Positions 19,229 to 28,236 of a DNA stretch of 64,000 bases are shown piece after piece. The DNA is taken from NCBI RefSeq assembly GCF_022809775.1, contig NZ_CP094380.1:682001-746000 (forward strand). The letters run 5' to 3'. The notes beneath the pieces are model-generated. The model was given only the letters and a program-made list of their open reading frames with translations. It did not search any database and was not told the origin of the DNA. The translations under genes and the position numbers were made by a program. How positions within the stretch are numbered: position 1 is the stretch's first letter; each line of letters opens with the position of its first letter. This DNA comes from Pseudodesulfovibrio tunisiensis. Lineage in GTDB: Bacteria > Desulfobacterota > Desulfovibrionia > Desulfovibrionales > Desulfovibrionaceae.

Positions 19229-20959
19229 TCAGGCTGATCGGGGGGCGGCCCCGGCGGCTTTGGGCATTGTCGGAACCCGGAAATCAATGCTTGTCCCGTG
19301 TTCCTGCTCACTGCGGATGTTCAGGGTATAGCTGGGGCCGTATATCTGCTCCAGCCTGTTCAGGCAGTTGCGTACCCCGATGCCCTGCGTCCGGGATTCC
19401 ACGCAGTTCTTCGTGAACAGGCTTTCCACGGTTTTCCGGCTCATGCCCGCCCCGTTGTCCGCCACGGTCAGCTCCAGATGCTTGTTCGTGCATCGCGCCC
19501 TGATGGTGATGGTGCCGCCGTTTTCCTGCGAAAGCAGGCCGTGACGTACCGAATTTTCCACCAGCGGCTGAAGGATCAGTGGCGGAATGGGCCATTCCTC
19601 GCATTCCGGTGCAATGTCCATTTCCACGCTGATTCTGTCTCCGAAACGTGCTGTTTCGATGGCAAGATAGCTGCGCACCTGATCCAGTTCCTCGGACAGG
19701 GGGATGAAGCCCCGGCTCAAATCCAGATTGCGGCGCATGTACGAGGACAGGTCCTTGAGCAGGTCGCGCGCCTTTTCCGAATTGGTGCGGCAGAAGGACG
19801 TGATGGTGTTCAGGGAATTGAACAGGAAGTGCGGATTGATCTGGGATTGGAGCCGCCTGATTTCCGCATGGGCGAGCATCTGTTCCTTGATCTGGATGTC
19901 CTCCAGCTCCAACTGGGTGGAAAAGAGGTTGCCCAGCCCCTTGGCCAGTTCGAACAGGGTGGTGTTCAACGGAATTTCCCGAGTACCGTAGAACTTGAGC
20001 GTCCCCACGATTTCCCCGTTCTTGGTCAGCGGCACGATGATGGCCGATGTCATGGGGCAATCCTGATTCACGCAGCGGATCCGGCTGCGCGTCCTCAGGT
20101 ACAGGGAAACACCGTCGCGAAGCACTTCCCGCGTGGCGCGGGTCCGGATTTCCCTGCCCGGCAGGTGATGGTCGTCCCCGGCTCCGATGTGCGCAAGAAC
20201 ATTGCGGGTGTCCGTGACGGCCACGGCGGCCACGCCCACGCGATCCCGAATGATGGTGGCCATGGCTTCGGCCGAATCCAGTGTCAGGCCGGATCGAAGA
20301 TAGCTCACAGTATGGTTGGCGATGTCCAGAATCTTCTGCGCATGCACGGAATCGCGGCGTTCCCGGTCCCGGGAAAAGATGTTGATGATTTCCACAAACA
20401 GGGCCGCGCCCACGGTATTGATGATGATCATGGGCGGGGCAATGAGTTTCACCAGAGCAACGGCTTCGTCAAAGGGCTTGGAGAGGATCAGGATCAGCAC
20501 CATGTGCAGCGCTTCGCCGAGCAGGGCCAGACCTGCGCCGATTTTCCAGTTCATGGCGCGGCTGGCGTACCACAGGCTGATGCCCCCGGCTGCAAGTCCT
20601 TCGATGGCCGTGGATATGCCGCACGGCCATGCGCTGAATCCGTTCAGGTCGGTCAGGATGCGATGCGCTCCGGCAATGAGGCCGGAACCGAAGCCGACAA
20701 CGGGACCGCCGAACAAACCGCCCGTGATCACGACCATGGCCCGCAGGTTGGCCACGGACCCGAATACCGAGTTCCCGGTGTAGGTGCCCAGTATGCCGCA
20801 GATGCCGAAGAACAGCATCAGAAGCAGGGTGCGCATCCGACTCTGTCCGTGCGTGAACCCGATGCGTTGGGCAGGCGTGAAGATCATGACCAGAAATACG
20901 CCACCCACCAGCAGGCCGAAACGTTCGGCCAGTGTCAGGATGATTTCATATGTGCTCAT
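19229..20959 (-). CDS. LytS/BtsS-type sensor histidine kinase
   Basis: 576 residues: an N-terminal 5TM sensor (5TM-5TMR_LYT, about 1-190, with the NLRAMVVITGGLFGGPVVG block), a GAF domain (about 215-345) and a HisKA_LytS kinase domain with the phospho-acceptor His in QINPHFLFNSLN near 383, then a HATPase with NGxG (ADNGAGMS). In BtsS this sensor binds pyruvate. The start codon immediately follows the stop of the response regulator gene, so the two are translationally linked. It should phosphorylate that regulator to activate the transporter gene downstream. Confidence 0.92.
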   Translation of the reverse strand: MSTYEIILTLAERFGLLVGGVFLVMIFTPAQRIGFTHGQSRMRTLLLMLFFGICGILGTYTGNSVFGSVANLRAMVVITGGLFGGPVVGFGSGLIAGAHRILTDLNGFSAWPCGISTAIEGLAAGGISLWYASRAMNWKIGAGLALLGEALHMVLILILSKPFDEAVALVKLIAPPMIIINTVGAALFVEIINIFSRDRERRDSVHAQKILDIANHTVSYLRSGLTLDSAEAMATIIRDRVGVAAVAVTDTRNVLAHIGAGDDHHLPGREIRTRATREVLRDGVSLYLRTRSRIRCVNQDCPMTSAIIVPLTKNGEIVGTLKFYGTREIPLNTTLFELAKGLGNLFSTQLELEDIQIKEQMLAHAEIRRLQSQINPHFLFNSLNTITSFCRTNSEKARDLLKDLSSYMRRNLDLSRGFIPLSEELDQVRSYLAIETARFGDRISVEMDIAPECEEWPIPPLILQPLVENSVRHGLLSQENGGTITIRARCTNKHLELTVADNGAGMSRKTVESLFTKNCVESRTQGIGVRNCLNRLEQIYGPSYTLNIRSEQEHGTSIDFRVPTMPKAAGAAPRSA

Positions 20960-20960
20960 G

Positions 20961-21752
20961 CTACAATTCGATGGCGGCCCGGAAATCGCGAACCCGCGCC
21001 TTGCTAACGGTTATTTCGGTCTTTTCCGCATCATTCAGAGTCAGGACGTACTTGCCGTTGAACCAGGGGGCATAGGCCCGCACCCGTGAAAGGTTCACGA
21101 GCTGGGAACGGTTTGCCCGGAAAAAGGCGAACCCGGACAGCCGTTCCTCCAGCCTGTCCAGAGTCAGGTCGGACTGGCAGGCAAAGCGTCCTTTGGTCGT
21201 ATGCGCGTACACGCGGCGGGATTCGTATTCGAAGAAATCCACTTCGCGGGGATTGAGCAGAATGTTGCGACCGGAATGCTCCACGCTGATCCGGGCAATG
21301 CCGGGCTTGATGCCCACTTCGGCCAGCAGTTTTTGCAGGGAGGCCGAGGGCGATCCCGTTTCCTCGGATTCCTCAAGGCGATCCCGCACCCGATCCAGAC
21401 ACTTGGCAAGCCGTTCCCTTGGAATCGGCTTGAGAATGTAGTCCACCGCGTTTTCCTCAAAGGCGCGGATGGCGTATTCGTCGTAGGCGGTGATGAAAAC
21501 GACCAGTGGGGTCAGGGATTCGGACATCAGGTCGGCCAGAACGTGAAAACCGTCCTTGCCGGGCATCTGGATGTCCAGAAAGACCAGATCGGGCAGGACT
21601 TCCCGAATGAGTTGCACTGCTTCGGTGGCATTGCCTGCCGTTCCAACCACTTCCACGTCTTCCGCATCCGAGAGCAGAAAGGCCAGTTCGTCGATGGCCG
21701 GGAGTTCGTCATCGACAAGCACGGTCCGTATCTTCTTGGTGTCTTTGTTCAC
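20961..21752 (-). CDS. LytTR-family response regulator
   Basis: 263 residues: a receiver domain with the phospho-acceptor Asp in LVFLDIQMPG near 57 and a C-terminal LytTR DNA-binding domain (about 155-260, HSGRNILLNPREVDFFEYESRR and FFRANRSQLVNL blocks). It is first in the order regulator-kinase-transporter on the minus strand. The stop is one base from the kinase start. It is the likely ligand of the tandem repeats at 19193-19224. Confidence 0.93.
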   Translation of the reverse strand: MNKDTKKIRTVLVDDELPAIDELAFLLSDAEDVEVVGTAGNATEAVQLIREVLPDLVFLDIQMPGKDGFHVLADLMSESLTPLVVFITAYDEYAIRAFEENAVDYILKPIPRERLAKCLDRVRDRLEESEETGSPSASLQKLLAEVGIKPGIARISVEHSGRNILLNPREVDFFEYESRRVYAHTTKGRFACQSDLTLDRLEERLSGFAFFRANRSQLVNLSRVRAYAPWFNGKYVLTLNDAEKTEITVSKARVRDFRAAIEL

Positions 21753-21859
21753 GCGCCTTCAGTAAGCACTCTTTTCCGGCTTGGCAAGGAGGAAAAACGT
21801 TTGGTGACTATCGATCGGGCGTTCGGTTTGGCGATTGGCCGCAGGCGGTCGAATGAAGA

Positions 21860-22870
21860 TCATGGTTGCAGGCCTGCCCGCACGGATTCCCGGATCACGA
21901 GGCTGGGTTCAATGCGAATGACCTTGGCTTCGGTGCGTTTGGAATCCAGACGATCAAGCAGCGTGTCCACGGCCAATGCGCCGAGTTTGCTGGTGGGTTG
22001 ATGAATCGTGGTCAGGGCAGGGCTCATGTATCTGGCCATGTGGATGTCGTCGTATCCGACAAGGGAGAGATCGTCCGGGATGTTCAGCCCCAGACGGCGG
22101 GCTTCGTTGATCACGCCGAAGGCCATCATGTCGTTGCCCACGAAAAGGGCGTCCGGACGTTCGTCAAGTTCATGCAGATGGCGCATGGCCTGTACGCCGC
22201 TTTCACAGTCGAAATGGCCTTCGATGATCCATTCGGACCGAATCGGAAGATCGGCTTCGGCCATGGCCTGACGGAATCCTTCGACACGTTCCATGGCAAG
22301 CAGCTTGTCTCGGGGGCCGGAGATGCACCCGATGCGCACGTGACCCATGGCGATGAGATGCTTTGTGGCAAGATAGCCGCCAAGACGGGAATTGTCGTGA
22401 ATGCGATCCATGTTTCCGGTGATCGGCCCCCAGTCCGTCACCACGATGGGCATGGTGCGGCGTGCCTCGAACAATCGGAAGACTTCTTCATTGGTCTCGC
22501 TGCAAAGGAGCAGCAGGCCATCCACGCGTTTCTCCTCCAGCGCTTCCAGATTGGCCTTCATGCGCTGGGCATCGCCTTCGGTGTTGCACAGGAACAGGGT
22601 GTACCCCCGTTCATAGCAGCGACGTTCCACGCCCTGAACCACTTCGGCATAAAACGGATTGGTACTCGTGGTCACCAGCATGCCGACGGTACCCGTCCGC
22701 TTGACCTTGAGACTGCGGGCAATGGAGGAAGGGCGATAGTCGAGTTTCCGCATGGCCTGTTCCACGCGTTTTCGGGTGTCATCCCGAACAAAACGCGTCT
22801 TGTTCAGCACATGGGAAACCGTGGAAGTGGAAACGCCGGCAAGTCCGGCTACATCTTTGATCGTCGACAT
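21860..22870 (-). CDS. rbsR: LacI-family repressor of the ribose locus
   Basis: 336 residues: an N-terminal LacI helix-turn-helix (TIKDVAGLAGVSTSTVSHVLNK), a hinge (DYRPSSIARSL) and a periplasmic-binding-protein-like effector domain. It is the last gene of rbsDACBKR and starts 3 nt after the rbsK stop. Ribose is the expected inducer. Its expected operator is the long palindrome upstream of rbsD at 27715-27742, whose half-site ATCGAAACG resembles the known E. coli RbsR half-site. Confidence 0.9.
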   Translation of the reverse strand: MSTIKDVAGLAGVSTSTVSHVLNKTRFVRDDTRKRVEQAMRKLDYRPSSIARSLKVKRTGTVGMLVTTSTNPFYAEVVQGVERRCYERGYTLFLCNTEGDAQRMKANLEALEEKRVDGLLLLCSETNEEVFRLFEARRTMPIVVTDWGPITGNMDRIHDNSRLGGYLATKHLIAMGHVRIGCISGPRDKLLAMERVEGFRQAMAEADLPIRSEWIIEGHFDCESGVQAMRHLHELDERPDALFVGNDMMAFGVINEARRLGLNIPDDLSLVGYDDIHMARYMSPALTTIHQPTSKLGALAVDTLLDRLDSKRTEAKVIRIEPSLVIRESVRAGLQP

Positions 22871-22873
22871 TTC

Positions 22874-23801
22874 CTAATGTTTCGCTTTAAGAAATTCATC
22901 CACTTCCAAACGAGTGGGAATCGATGTCTGAGCTCCTGCCCGGGTAACGGAAATCGCTGCCGCTGCATGGGCGAATCTGATGGCCTGATCCATGTCCATG
23001 TCTTCGGCCAGTCCGACGGCAAGCGCGCCGTTGAACGTGTCTCCGGCAGCCGTGGTGTCCACGGGCTCGACGGGAAAGGCGTCCACCAGTCGTGCTCCGT
23101 GAGGTCCGCTGTAATAGGCACCGCTTTTCCCCATGGTGATGAGCAGTCCTTCGAGCTTTCTGGCGTGCATGATCTCGGCGGCGCGGCAGGCATCCGCATA
23201 GGAGCCGACCGCAACATCCGTGTAGAATTCCGCTTCGGTCTCGTTGGGAGTGTACAGGCTCACGCTGTCCATGATGGTTGCCGGAAGATCCCGGGCCGGG
23301 GCCGGATTGAGAATGACCATGGTACCGTGTGCGTGGGCTTCCTGCGCGGCAAGTTCGACGGTTTCCAGCGGGGTTTCCAACTGCATGAGCAGAATGTCGG
23401 CCTCCCTGATTCTGGGCAGATGCGGGGCAAGGGCCTCCGGTGTCAGGCAGGCATTGGCTTCGGGCGCAATGGCGATGCTGTGTTTCCCCGTTCTCGGCAA
23501 CCTGAATCAGGGCAATGCCGGTCGGCGTGTTCGGAATGGTCATGACTGCGCTCGTGTCCATGCCGTCCCGTTGAAATTCCTCGATCATCCGTGACCCGAA
23601 TGCGTCGTCGCCCACGCAGGCGATAAAGGAGACATCCCCGCCAAGCCGGGCCGCGGCAACGGCCTGATTCGCTCCCTTGCCTCCGGGAATCACCTGATAG
23701 CCATGTCCGGTGACGGTTTCTCCCGGTCTGGGAAAGGAATCGATCTGCAGGACGTGGTCGGCATTGACGCTGCCGAGAACAACCAGTTTCTTGCGGGACA
23801 T
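22874..23801 (-). pseudogene. rbsK: ribokinase, frameshifted
   Basis: PfkB-family ribokinase split by one frameshift near 23490. The first part (from MSRKKLVVLGSVNADHV, including the GGKGANQAVAAARLGG substrate motif) ends in frame at ALIQVAENGE. The second part (HSIAIAPEAN onward) carries the catalytic DTTAAGDTFNGALA motif and the normal C-terminus. Removing one G from the GGGG run restores a full-length enzyme of about 308 residues. Either the gene is recently inactivated or the extra G is a sequencing error; everything else is intact. It would phosphorylate ribose entering through RbsABC. Confidence 0.85.
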
Positions 23802-23832
23802 GTTCGGCTCCGGAAAAGTTTGAATGGATGAA

Positions 23833-23871
23833 AAGACAAGGCGCATCAATACCTTGATGCGCCTTGGTCTT
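23833..23871 (-). terminator. intercistronic hairpin between rbsB and rbsK
   Basis: A near-perfect 17-bp stem (AAGACAAGGCGCATCAA with its complement, 4-nt loop) directly after rbsB. It lacks a long U-tract, so it probably protects rbsB mRNA and lowers downstream rbsK/rbsR expression. Confidence 0.65.
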
Positions 23872-23878
23872 GCAACTT

Positions 23879-24760
23879 CTATTTCACCACGCGCAGGGGA
23901 ACCGGAATGTACTTGTCCACGGTTTCGCCCTTGAGTACGCGAGCCGCGGTTTCCACGCCCAAGGCGCCGATCAGTGCGGGCTGCTGAGCAATGGTGCCAG
24001 CCATTTCACCTCGTTTGACAGCGGCCACGCCGTCGTCGGTGCCGTCAAAGCCCACGACCATGACGTCCTTTTTGCCAGCGGCCTGCAAAGCGCGAATCGC
24101 GCCCAGAGCCATTTCGTCATTCTGGGCAAACACGCCCTGTACGTCGCCATGGCTGGCAAGCAGGTTCTCCATCACATTCAGGCCCTTGGTGCGGTCGAAA
24201 TCCGCAGGCTGGCTGGCGAGCACCTGAAAGGCATCGGCCTTGACCGCAAGGGCAAAGCCTTCGCCGCGATCCCGAGCTGCGGAAGTTCCGGCCAGACCTT
24301 CAAGCTGGATGACCTTGGCTCCCTTGCCCAGCTTCTGGGCCATGAAATCTCCGGCCATCTTGCCACCGGCCACATTGTCCGAGGCGATGTGGCTGGCGAC
24401 CTTGCCGCGGGAAGCGCCGCGGTCAAGGGTCAGCACGGGAATGTTCGCGCCGTTGATCAGGCGGATGGCGTTGGAAACGGCATCGGAGTCCGTGGGATTG
24501 ATCAGGATGGCCTTGACACCGCGCACGGTCAGGTCTTCCACGTTGGCCAGTTCCTTGCTCGGATCGTTCTGGGAATCGAGCACGATGATCTCGAAACCCA
24601 TTTCCGTGGCCTTCTGCACCGCGCCGTCCTTCAGGGTCACGAAAAAGGGGTTGTTCAGGGTGGAAACCACCAGGGCGATGGTATCCTTTGCCTGTGCCTG
24701 CACGCTCAGCCCGAGTGACAGAACCAGGGCCAGTGCGAAGCTCATGAAACGTTTCATCAT
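23879..24760 (-). CDS. rbsB: D-ribose-binding periplasmic protein
   Basis: 293 residues with a signal peptide (AQAKD cleavage region near 24) and the RbsB core: [28 protein letters not shown] start, [24 protein letters not shown] and VGFDGTDDG. It delivers ribose to the RbsAC transporter. A hairpin after the gene and its position between rbsC and rbsK are those of the E. coli operon. Confidence 0.95.
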   Translation of the reverse strand: MMKRFMSFALALVLSLGLSVQAQAKDTIALVVSTLNNPFFVTLKDGAVQKATEMGFEIIVLDSQNDPSKELANVEDLTVRGVKAILINPTDSDAVSNAIRLINGANIPVLTLDRGASRGKVASHIASDNVAGGKMAGDFMAQKLGKGAKVIQLEGLAGTSAARDRGEGFALAVKADAFQVLASQPADFDRTKGLNVMENLLASHGDVQGVFAQNDEMALGAIRALQAAGKKDVMVVGFDGTDDGVAAVKRGEMAGTIAQQPALIGALGVETAARVLKGETVDKYIPVPLRVVK

Positions 24761-24785
24761 CCACTCCTTTTGGGTTTGTGTTCCT

Positions 24786-25754
24786 TTATTTGCTTTTGGT
24801 ATCCACCAGCACGGCCAGCAGAATGACCAGAGCTTTGGCGATCATCTGATAGTACGAAGACACATCGAGCAGATTCAGGGCGTTGTTCAGAAAACCGATG
24901 ATCAACGCGCCGAGCAGGGTACCCATGATGGTTCCCTTGCCGCCCATGAGGCTGGTCCCGCCAAGGACCACCGCCGCGATCGCGTCCAGTTCGTATCCGG
25001 CCCCGGCCGTTGGCTGGGCCGAGGACAGCCTTGACGTGACGATCAGCCCGGACAGGGCCGAGAGAAAACCGGCAATGGCATAGACCGTGATCTTGACACG
25101 GTCCACATTGATGCCGGACAGACGGGTTGCGGATTCATTCCCGCCCAGTGCATAGATGTAGCGCCCAAGACGCGTGTGGTTGAGCAGGTACCAGGCTGCG
25201 CCGAAGGTAAGCAGCATCAGCCAGATGGGAACGGGAATGCCGAGCAGGTAGCCGGTTCCGATGAACGCGAACGCGTCTGCCGTGTCCGTGAATCCCGTGG
25301 AAATGGGGCGGCCGTCCGTGTAGACCAGAGTCAGGCCGCGCACCAGCGTCATGCTGACCAGCGTGGCGATGAATGCCTGCACGCGCCCCTTGGCAATGAT
25401 CACGCCGCTGGTCGCACCGAGCAGGGCACCTGCCCCCAAAGCCGCGCCAATGCCCACGATCAGGGGCAGTTCCATGGCGATCAGGCTTGCGCCGATGGCA
25501 CCGCACAGGGCGAGCACCGATCCCACGGAAAGATCTATGCCCGCCGTAAGGATGACCAGAGTCATGCCCACGGCCATGATGGCGTTGACCGAAGTCTGGC
25601 GCAGGATGTTGAGGATGTTGCCCGTGGCAAAGAAGTTGGGATTCAGAAAGGATACGATGACGATCATCACCACTAGCGCAATGAGCGTTTTCTGCCGGAT
25701 GAGCCGATCCTTGAGGGAAATGGCGGAAGCCTGTGCCGATTGTTGCGCGATCAT
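24786..25754 (-). CDS. rbsC: ribose ABC transporter permease
   Basis: 322 residues, about 8-10 membrane segments, with the BPD_transp_2 family blocks [30 protein letters not shown] and [16 protein letters not shown]. The start overlaps the rbsA stop (TAATG), indicating translational coupling. It forms the inner-membrane channel with RbsA. Confidence 0.95.
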   Translation of the reverse strand: MIAQQSAQASAISLKDRLIRQKTLIALVVMIVIVSFLNPNFFATGNILNILRQTSVNAIMAVGMTLVILTAGIDLSVGSVLALCGAIGASLIAMELPLIVGIGAALGAGALLGATSGVIIAKGRVQAFIATLVSMTLVRGLTLVYTDGRPISTGFTDTADAFAFIGTGYLLGIPVPIWLMLLTFGAAWYLLNHTRLGRYIYALGGNESATRLSGINVDRVKITVYAIAGFLSALSGLIVTSRLSSAQPTAGAGYELDAIAAVVLGGTSLMGGKGTIMGTLLGALIIGFLNNALNLLDVSSYYQMIAKALVILLAVLVDTKSK

Positions 25755-27265
25755 TATGCTGTCTCCTCCCGCGCGCTGCCGATGGCGCAGGCCATGATGG
25801 TTTCCTGATCCGCTTCTTCTGCCGGGAATTCCCCGCAGATGCGTCCCTGATGCATGACTGCGATCCGGTCGCTCATGCCGAGAATTTCCGGCATCTCCGA
25901 AGAAACGAGAATGATGCTCATGCCTTCGCTCTTGAAGCGGTTGATGAGCTGATAGATTTCCTTTTTTGCGCCCACATCCACGCCACGGGTGGGTTCGTCC
26001 AGAATGAGCACGGAAGGGCGGGCCATGAGGCCCTTGGCAATGGCGACCTTCTGCTGATTGCCGCCGGAAAGGTTGCCCACGGCCTGACTGCGTGCAGGCG
26101 TTTTGATGTTGAAGGCTGCGATGTAGCCGTCCACGGCATCGCGCTCCATGGACTGGTGCAGGTGCCCGTACGCCGTGCTGAAATGCCGGAGCGCCGGAAG
26201 TGTCATGTTTTTCTTGATGGAAAGACCGAGCACCAATCCGTCCGCCTTGCGGTCCTCGCTGATGTAGGCGATGCCTGCGTCAAGTGCGTCCTTCGGGGTG
26301 GAGATGCGAAGGGGAGAGTCGAACAGGGAGAGCGTGCCGCTTTCAATGGGATGCGCCCCGAAAACCGCTTTCATGAGTTCGGTACGGCCCGATCCCATGA
26401 GTCCCGAGATGCCGAGGATTTCACCTTCGTGCACGCAGAGGGAAACATCTTCGACTCCGGGACAGGTCAACTCATCGATTCTCAGACTGACACGGCCCGG
26501 ATTGGTGTGGATGCGTGGATACTGTTCCTCCAGCTTGCGCCCCACCATCATTTCGATGAGATCGTCTTCGGTAATATCGCTTACCCGGCTTTCCCCGATG
26601 AACTTCCCGTCGCGAAGCACGGTCACGTCATCGCAGATTTCGAATATTTCCTTGAGCCTGTGGGATATGTAGACAACGCCGTGGCCGGACTGACGAAGCT
26701 CATCAATGACCGCGAAAAGCGCCTTGGTTTCCGTGGCGGTCAACGTATCCGTGGGCTCGTCCATGATGATGACACGCGACTCGAAGGACAGGGCCTTGGC
26801 TATTTCCACCATCTGCTGTTCGCCAATGCCGAGGTCTCCCAGTCGCGTGCGCGAGGAATGTCTGACCCCGAGTTTTTTCAGCAGCTCATCCGCTTCATGA
26901 TACATTTCCTTCCAGAGTATTCGACCGAAGCGGCTTGTTTTCTCGCGTCCGAGAAAAATGTTTTCCGCAATGGACAGTTCCGGAAGCAGATTCAGTTCCT
27001 GATGGATGATGCCGATGCCTGCGGTCTGGGATTCCCCGGGACCGCCAAATGCCACTTTTCTGCCCAGATAGGTGATACTGCCCGCGTCTCTTTTGTGGAT
27101 GCCGGTCAACACCTTCATGAGCGTGGATTTTCCCGCCCCGTTCTCTCCCACCAGCGCCATGACCTTGCCTGCCGTGACGCGCAGGGTGACCTTGTCCAGA
27201 GCCTTGACCCCGGGAAAGCTTTTTTCGATTCCTTCAAGCTTGAGCAGCTCTTCGCCGTGTTTCAC
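25754..27265 (-). CDS. rbsA: ribose ABC transporter ATP-binding protein
   Basis: 503 residues with two fused ABC domains. The first has Walker [10 protein letters not shown] and Walker B VIIMDEPT; its signature region reads [15 protein letters not shown]. The second has the signature [15 protein letters not shown] and Walker [11 protein letters not shown], and a degenerate Walker A, as usual in sugar importers. It starts with GTG at 27265, overlapping the rbsD stop by one base. Confidence 0.95.
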   Translation of the reverse strand: MKHGEELLKLEGIEKSFPGVKALDKVTLRVTAGKVMALVGENGAGKSTLMKVLTGIHKRDAGSITYLGRKVAFGGPGESQTAGIGIIHQELNLLPELSIAENIFLGREKTSRFGRILWKEMYHEADELLKKLGVRHSSRTRLGDLGIGEQQMVEIAKALSFESRVIIMDEPTDTLTATETKALFAVIDELRQSGHGVVYISHRLKEIFEICDDVTVLRDGKFIGESRVSDITEDDLIEMMVGRKLEEQYPRIHTNPGRVSLRIDELTCPGVEDVSLCVHEGEILGISGLMGSGRTELMKAVFGAHPIESGTLSLFDSPLRISTPKDALDAGIAYISEDRKADGLVLGLSIKKNMTLPALRHFSTAYGHLHQSMERDAVDGYIAAFNIKTPARSQAVGNLSGGNQQKVAIAKGLMARPSVLILDEPTRGVDVGAKKEIYQLINRFKSEGMSIILVSSEMPEILGMSDRIAVMHQGRICGEFPAEEADQETIMACAIGSAREETA

Positions 27266-27672
27266 TAGAAAACTACTCCGGACTTGAGCGTCACATTCGC
27301 ATAAGGGGTGAATTCCCCGGTTCTGACAATGGCGACGCTGTTTTTCGTGTTCGCCTTGAAGCTCTCGTGCGGGACATGGGTCACTGTGATGTCTTCACTC
27401 AATCGGCGAAGTGCAGCCAGCAGTTCCTCGTGCAGGGCAGGGCTTGCGGAGCGCATTTCCTCGGCAATCTCCACGGAATCGATTTCCATTTCCGCGGCAA
27501 TGGCCCTGACAGTGTCCATGAAGCCGGGAATTCCCTTGCTTACGGCCAAATCTATCCGCTGCGTTCCGGCAGGAATGGGCAACCCCGCATCACATACGGT
27601 CAGTGCATCGAAATGACCCAGCTTGGCGATGACGTAGGAGACTTCAGAATTGAGTAGTGTCGTTTTCTTCAT
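27265..27672 (-). CDS. rbsD: D-ribose pyranase
   Basis: 135 residues with the RbsD fold: [28 protein letters not shown] contains the catalytic His near 20 and Asp near 28, and the C-terminus ends [15 protein letters not shown]. It interconverts pyran and furan forms of ribose before phosphorylation. It is the first gene of the rbs operon, directly downstream of the candidate promoter and operator. Confidence 0.95.
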   Translation of the reverse strand: MKKTTLLNSEVSYVIAKLGHFDALTVCDAGLPIPAGTQRIDLAVSKGIPGFMDTVRAIAAEMEIDSVEIAEEMRSASPALHEELLAALRRLSEDITVTHVPHESFKANTKNSVAIVRTGEFTPYANVTLKSGVVF

Positions 27673-27681
27673 GCTAATTCC

Positions 27682-27711
27682 AGTATAATTGCGGCTAAAA
27701 CGAGTCTTCAA
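27682..27711 (-). promoter_or_regulatory. candidate rbs operon promoter
   Basis: On the minus strand, -35 TTGAAG and -10 TATACT are separated by 18 bp, with the -10 only 9 nt before the rbsD ATG. The leader would be very short. Confidence 0.5.
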
Positions 27712-27714
27712 TGA

Positions 27715-27742
27715 ATCGAAACGGTTGCGCAATCGTTTCGAT
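27715..27742. promoter_or_regulatory. 28-bp palindromic RbsR-type operator
   Basis: Outer half-sites ATCGAAACG and CGTTTCGAT surround a TTGCGCAA core; 26 of 28 bases are symmetric. The outer half-site matches what is known for RbsR (AAACG/CGTTT). It lies just upstream of the candidate rbsD promoter. Confidence 0.7.
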
Positions 27743-27754
27743 GGCAAGGTCAAA

Positions 27755-27784
27755 AAAACAGTATGCCATGAGACATACTGTTTT
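27755..27784. terminator. perfect hairpin upstream of rbs operator
   Basis: AAAACAGTATG and CATACTGTTTT form a perfect 11-bp stem with an 8-nt loop. It could be a bidirectional terminator insulating the rbs promoter or a second operator. Confidence 0.45.
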
Positions 27785-27969
27785 CATCTGGTTGTTTTTA
27801 TTGAGTATCAACGGCCTCCTGAAAACAGGGGTTGATGTCGTTGCCAAAAAATCTACAAAAACGTAACTGTCCTGAAAAAAATCGTCAAGGTTTCTCCCGA
27901 TTGCCCCGGCGAAAGCTTCCGTCATGAAACAGGCTTCGCTTTCAGAGATGAATCAGACAATCAAAACAC

Positions 27970-27998
27970 TTGCTTCTCAGGCCGAGTCCGTTTATAAG
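27970..27998 (+). promoter_or_regulatory. candidate tRNA-Ser promoter
   Basis: -35 TTGCTT and -10 TATAAG with 17-bp spacing, about 34 nt before the mature tRNA 5' end. Confidence 0.6.
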
Positions 27999-28031
27999 CC
28001 TCTCCACATCGGCGTTAGCCAACCAACGTGG

Positions 28032-28123
28032 AGAGGTAGCGAAGTCCGGCCGTAACGCGCTCGACTCGAAATCGAGTTATGGGTAACCCCCATACGTGGG
28101 TTCAAATCCCACCCTCTCCGCCA
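28032..28123 (+). tRNA. tRNA-Ser (anticodon CGA)
   Basis: A class II tRNA with CCA encoded. The acceptor stem GGAGAGG/CCTCTCC, anticodon stem CTCGA/TCGAG with loop CTCGAAA (anticodon CGA), long variable arm TATGGG/CCCATA and T-arm GTGGG/CCCAC are all paired. Integrase lies immediately downstream, so its 3' half is the prophage attachment site. Confidence 0.95.
28096..28123. other. probable prophage attachment site (attL core)
   Basis: The T-arm and 3' acceptor end of tRNA-Ser border the prophage, whose integrase gene ends 114 nt away and points toward the tRNA. Tyrosine integrases commonly use this part of a tRNA. The matching attR lies beyond position 64000, so the core length cannot be measured here. 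Confidence 0.55.
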
Positions 28124-28131
28124 GTAAATTC

Positions 28132-28163
28132 AAGGGGTTAGAGTTCATTCTCTAACCCCTTTT
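28132..28163. terminator. terminator after tRNA-Ser
   Basis: A perfect 12-bp stem (AAGGGGTTAGAG and complement) with a 6-nt loop and a short T run just after the tRNA CCA end. Confidence 0.85.
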
Positions 28164-28236
28164 CCTATGTGTGAACCGGTCTCAATGTGTGAAAAAATGT
28201 GTGATTGATTCTGAGAAAGGTGCTGAACTGAGAGAA

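Noticed and set aside
19298..21007. 569-codon plus-strand frame opposite the LytS-type kinase
   Set aside because: Composition is typical of an antisense shadow (Gly/His/Gln/Asp-rich) and it spans two clear minus-strand genes.
21866..23545. 559-codon plus-strand frame opposite rbsR/rbsK
   Set aside because: Antisense shadow; no ribosome site or family pattern.
25733..27268. 511-codon plus-strand frame opposite rbsA
   Set aside because: Antisense shadow of a well-conserved ABC ATPase gene.
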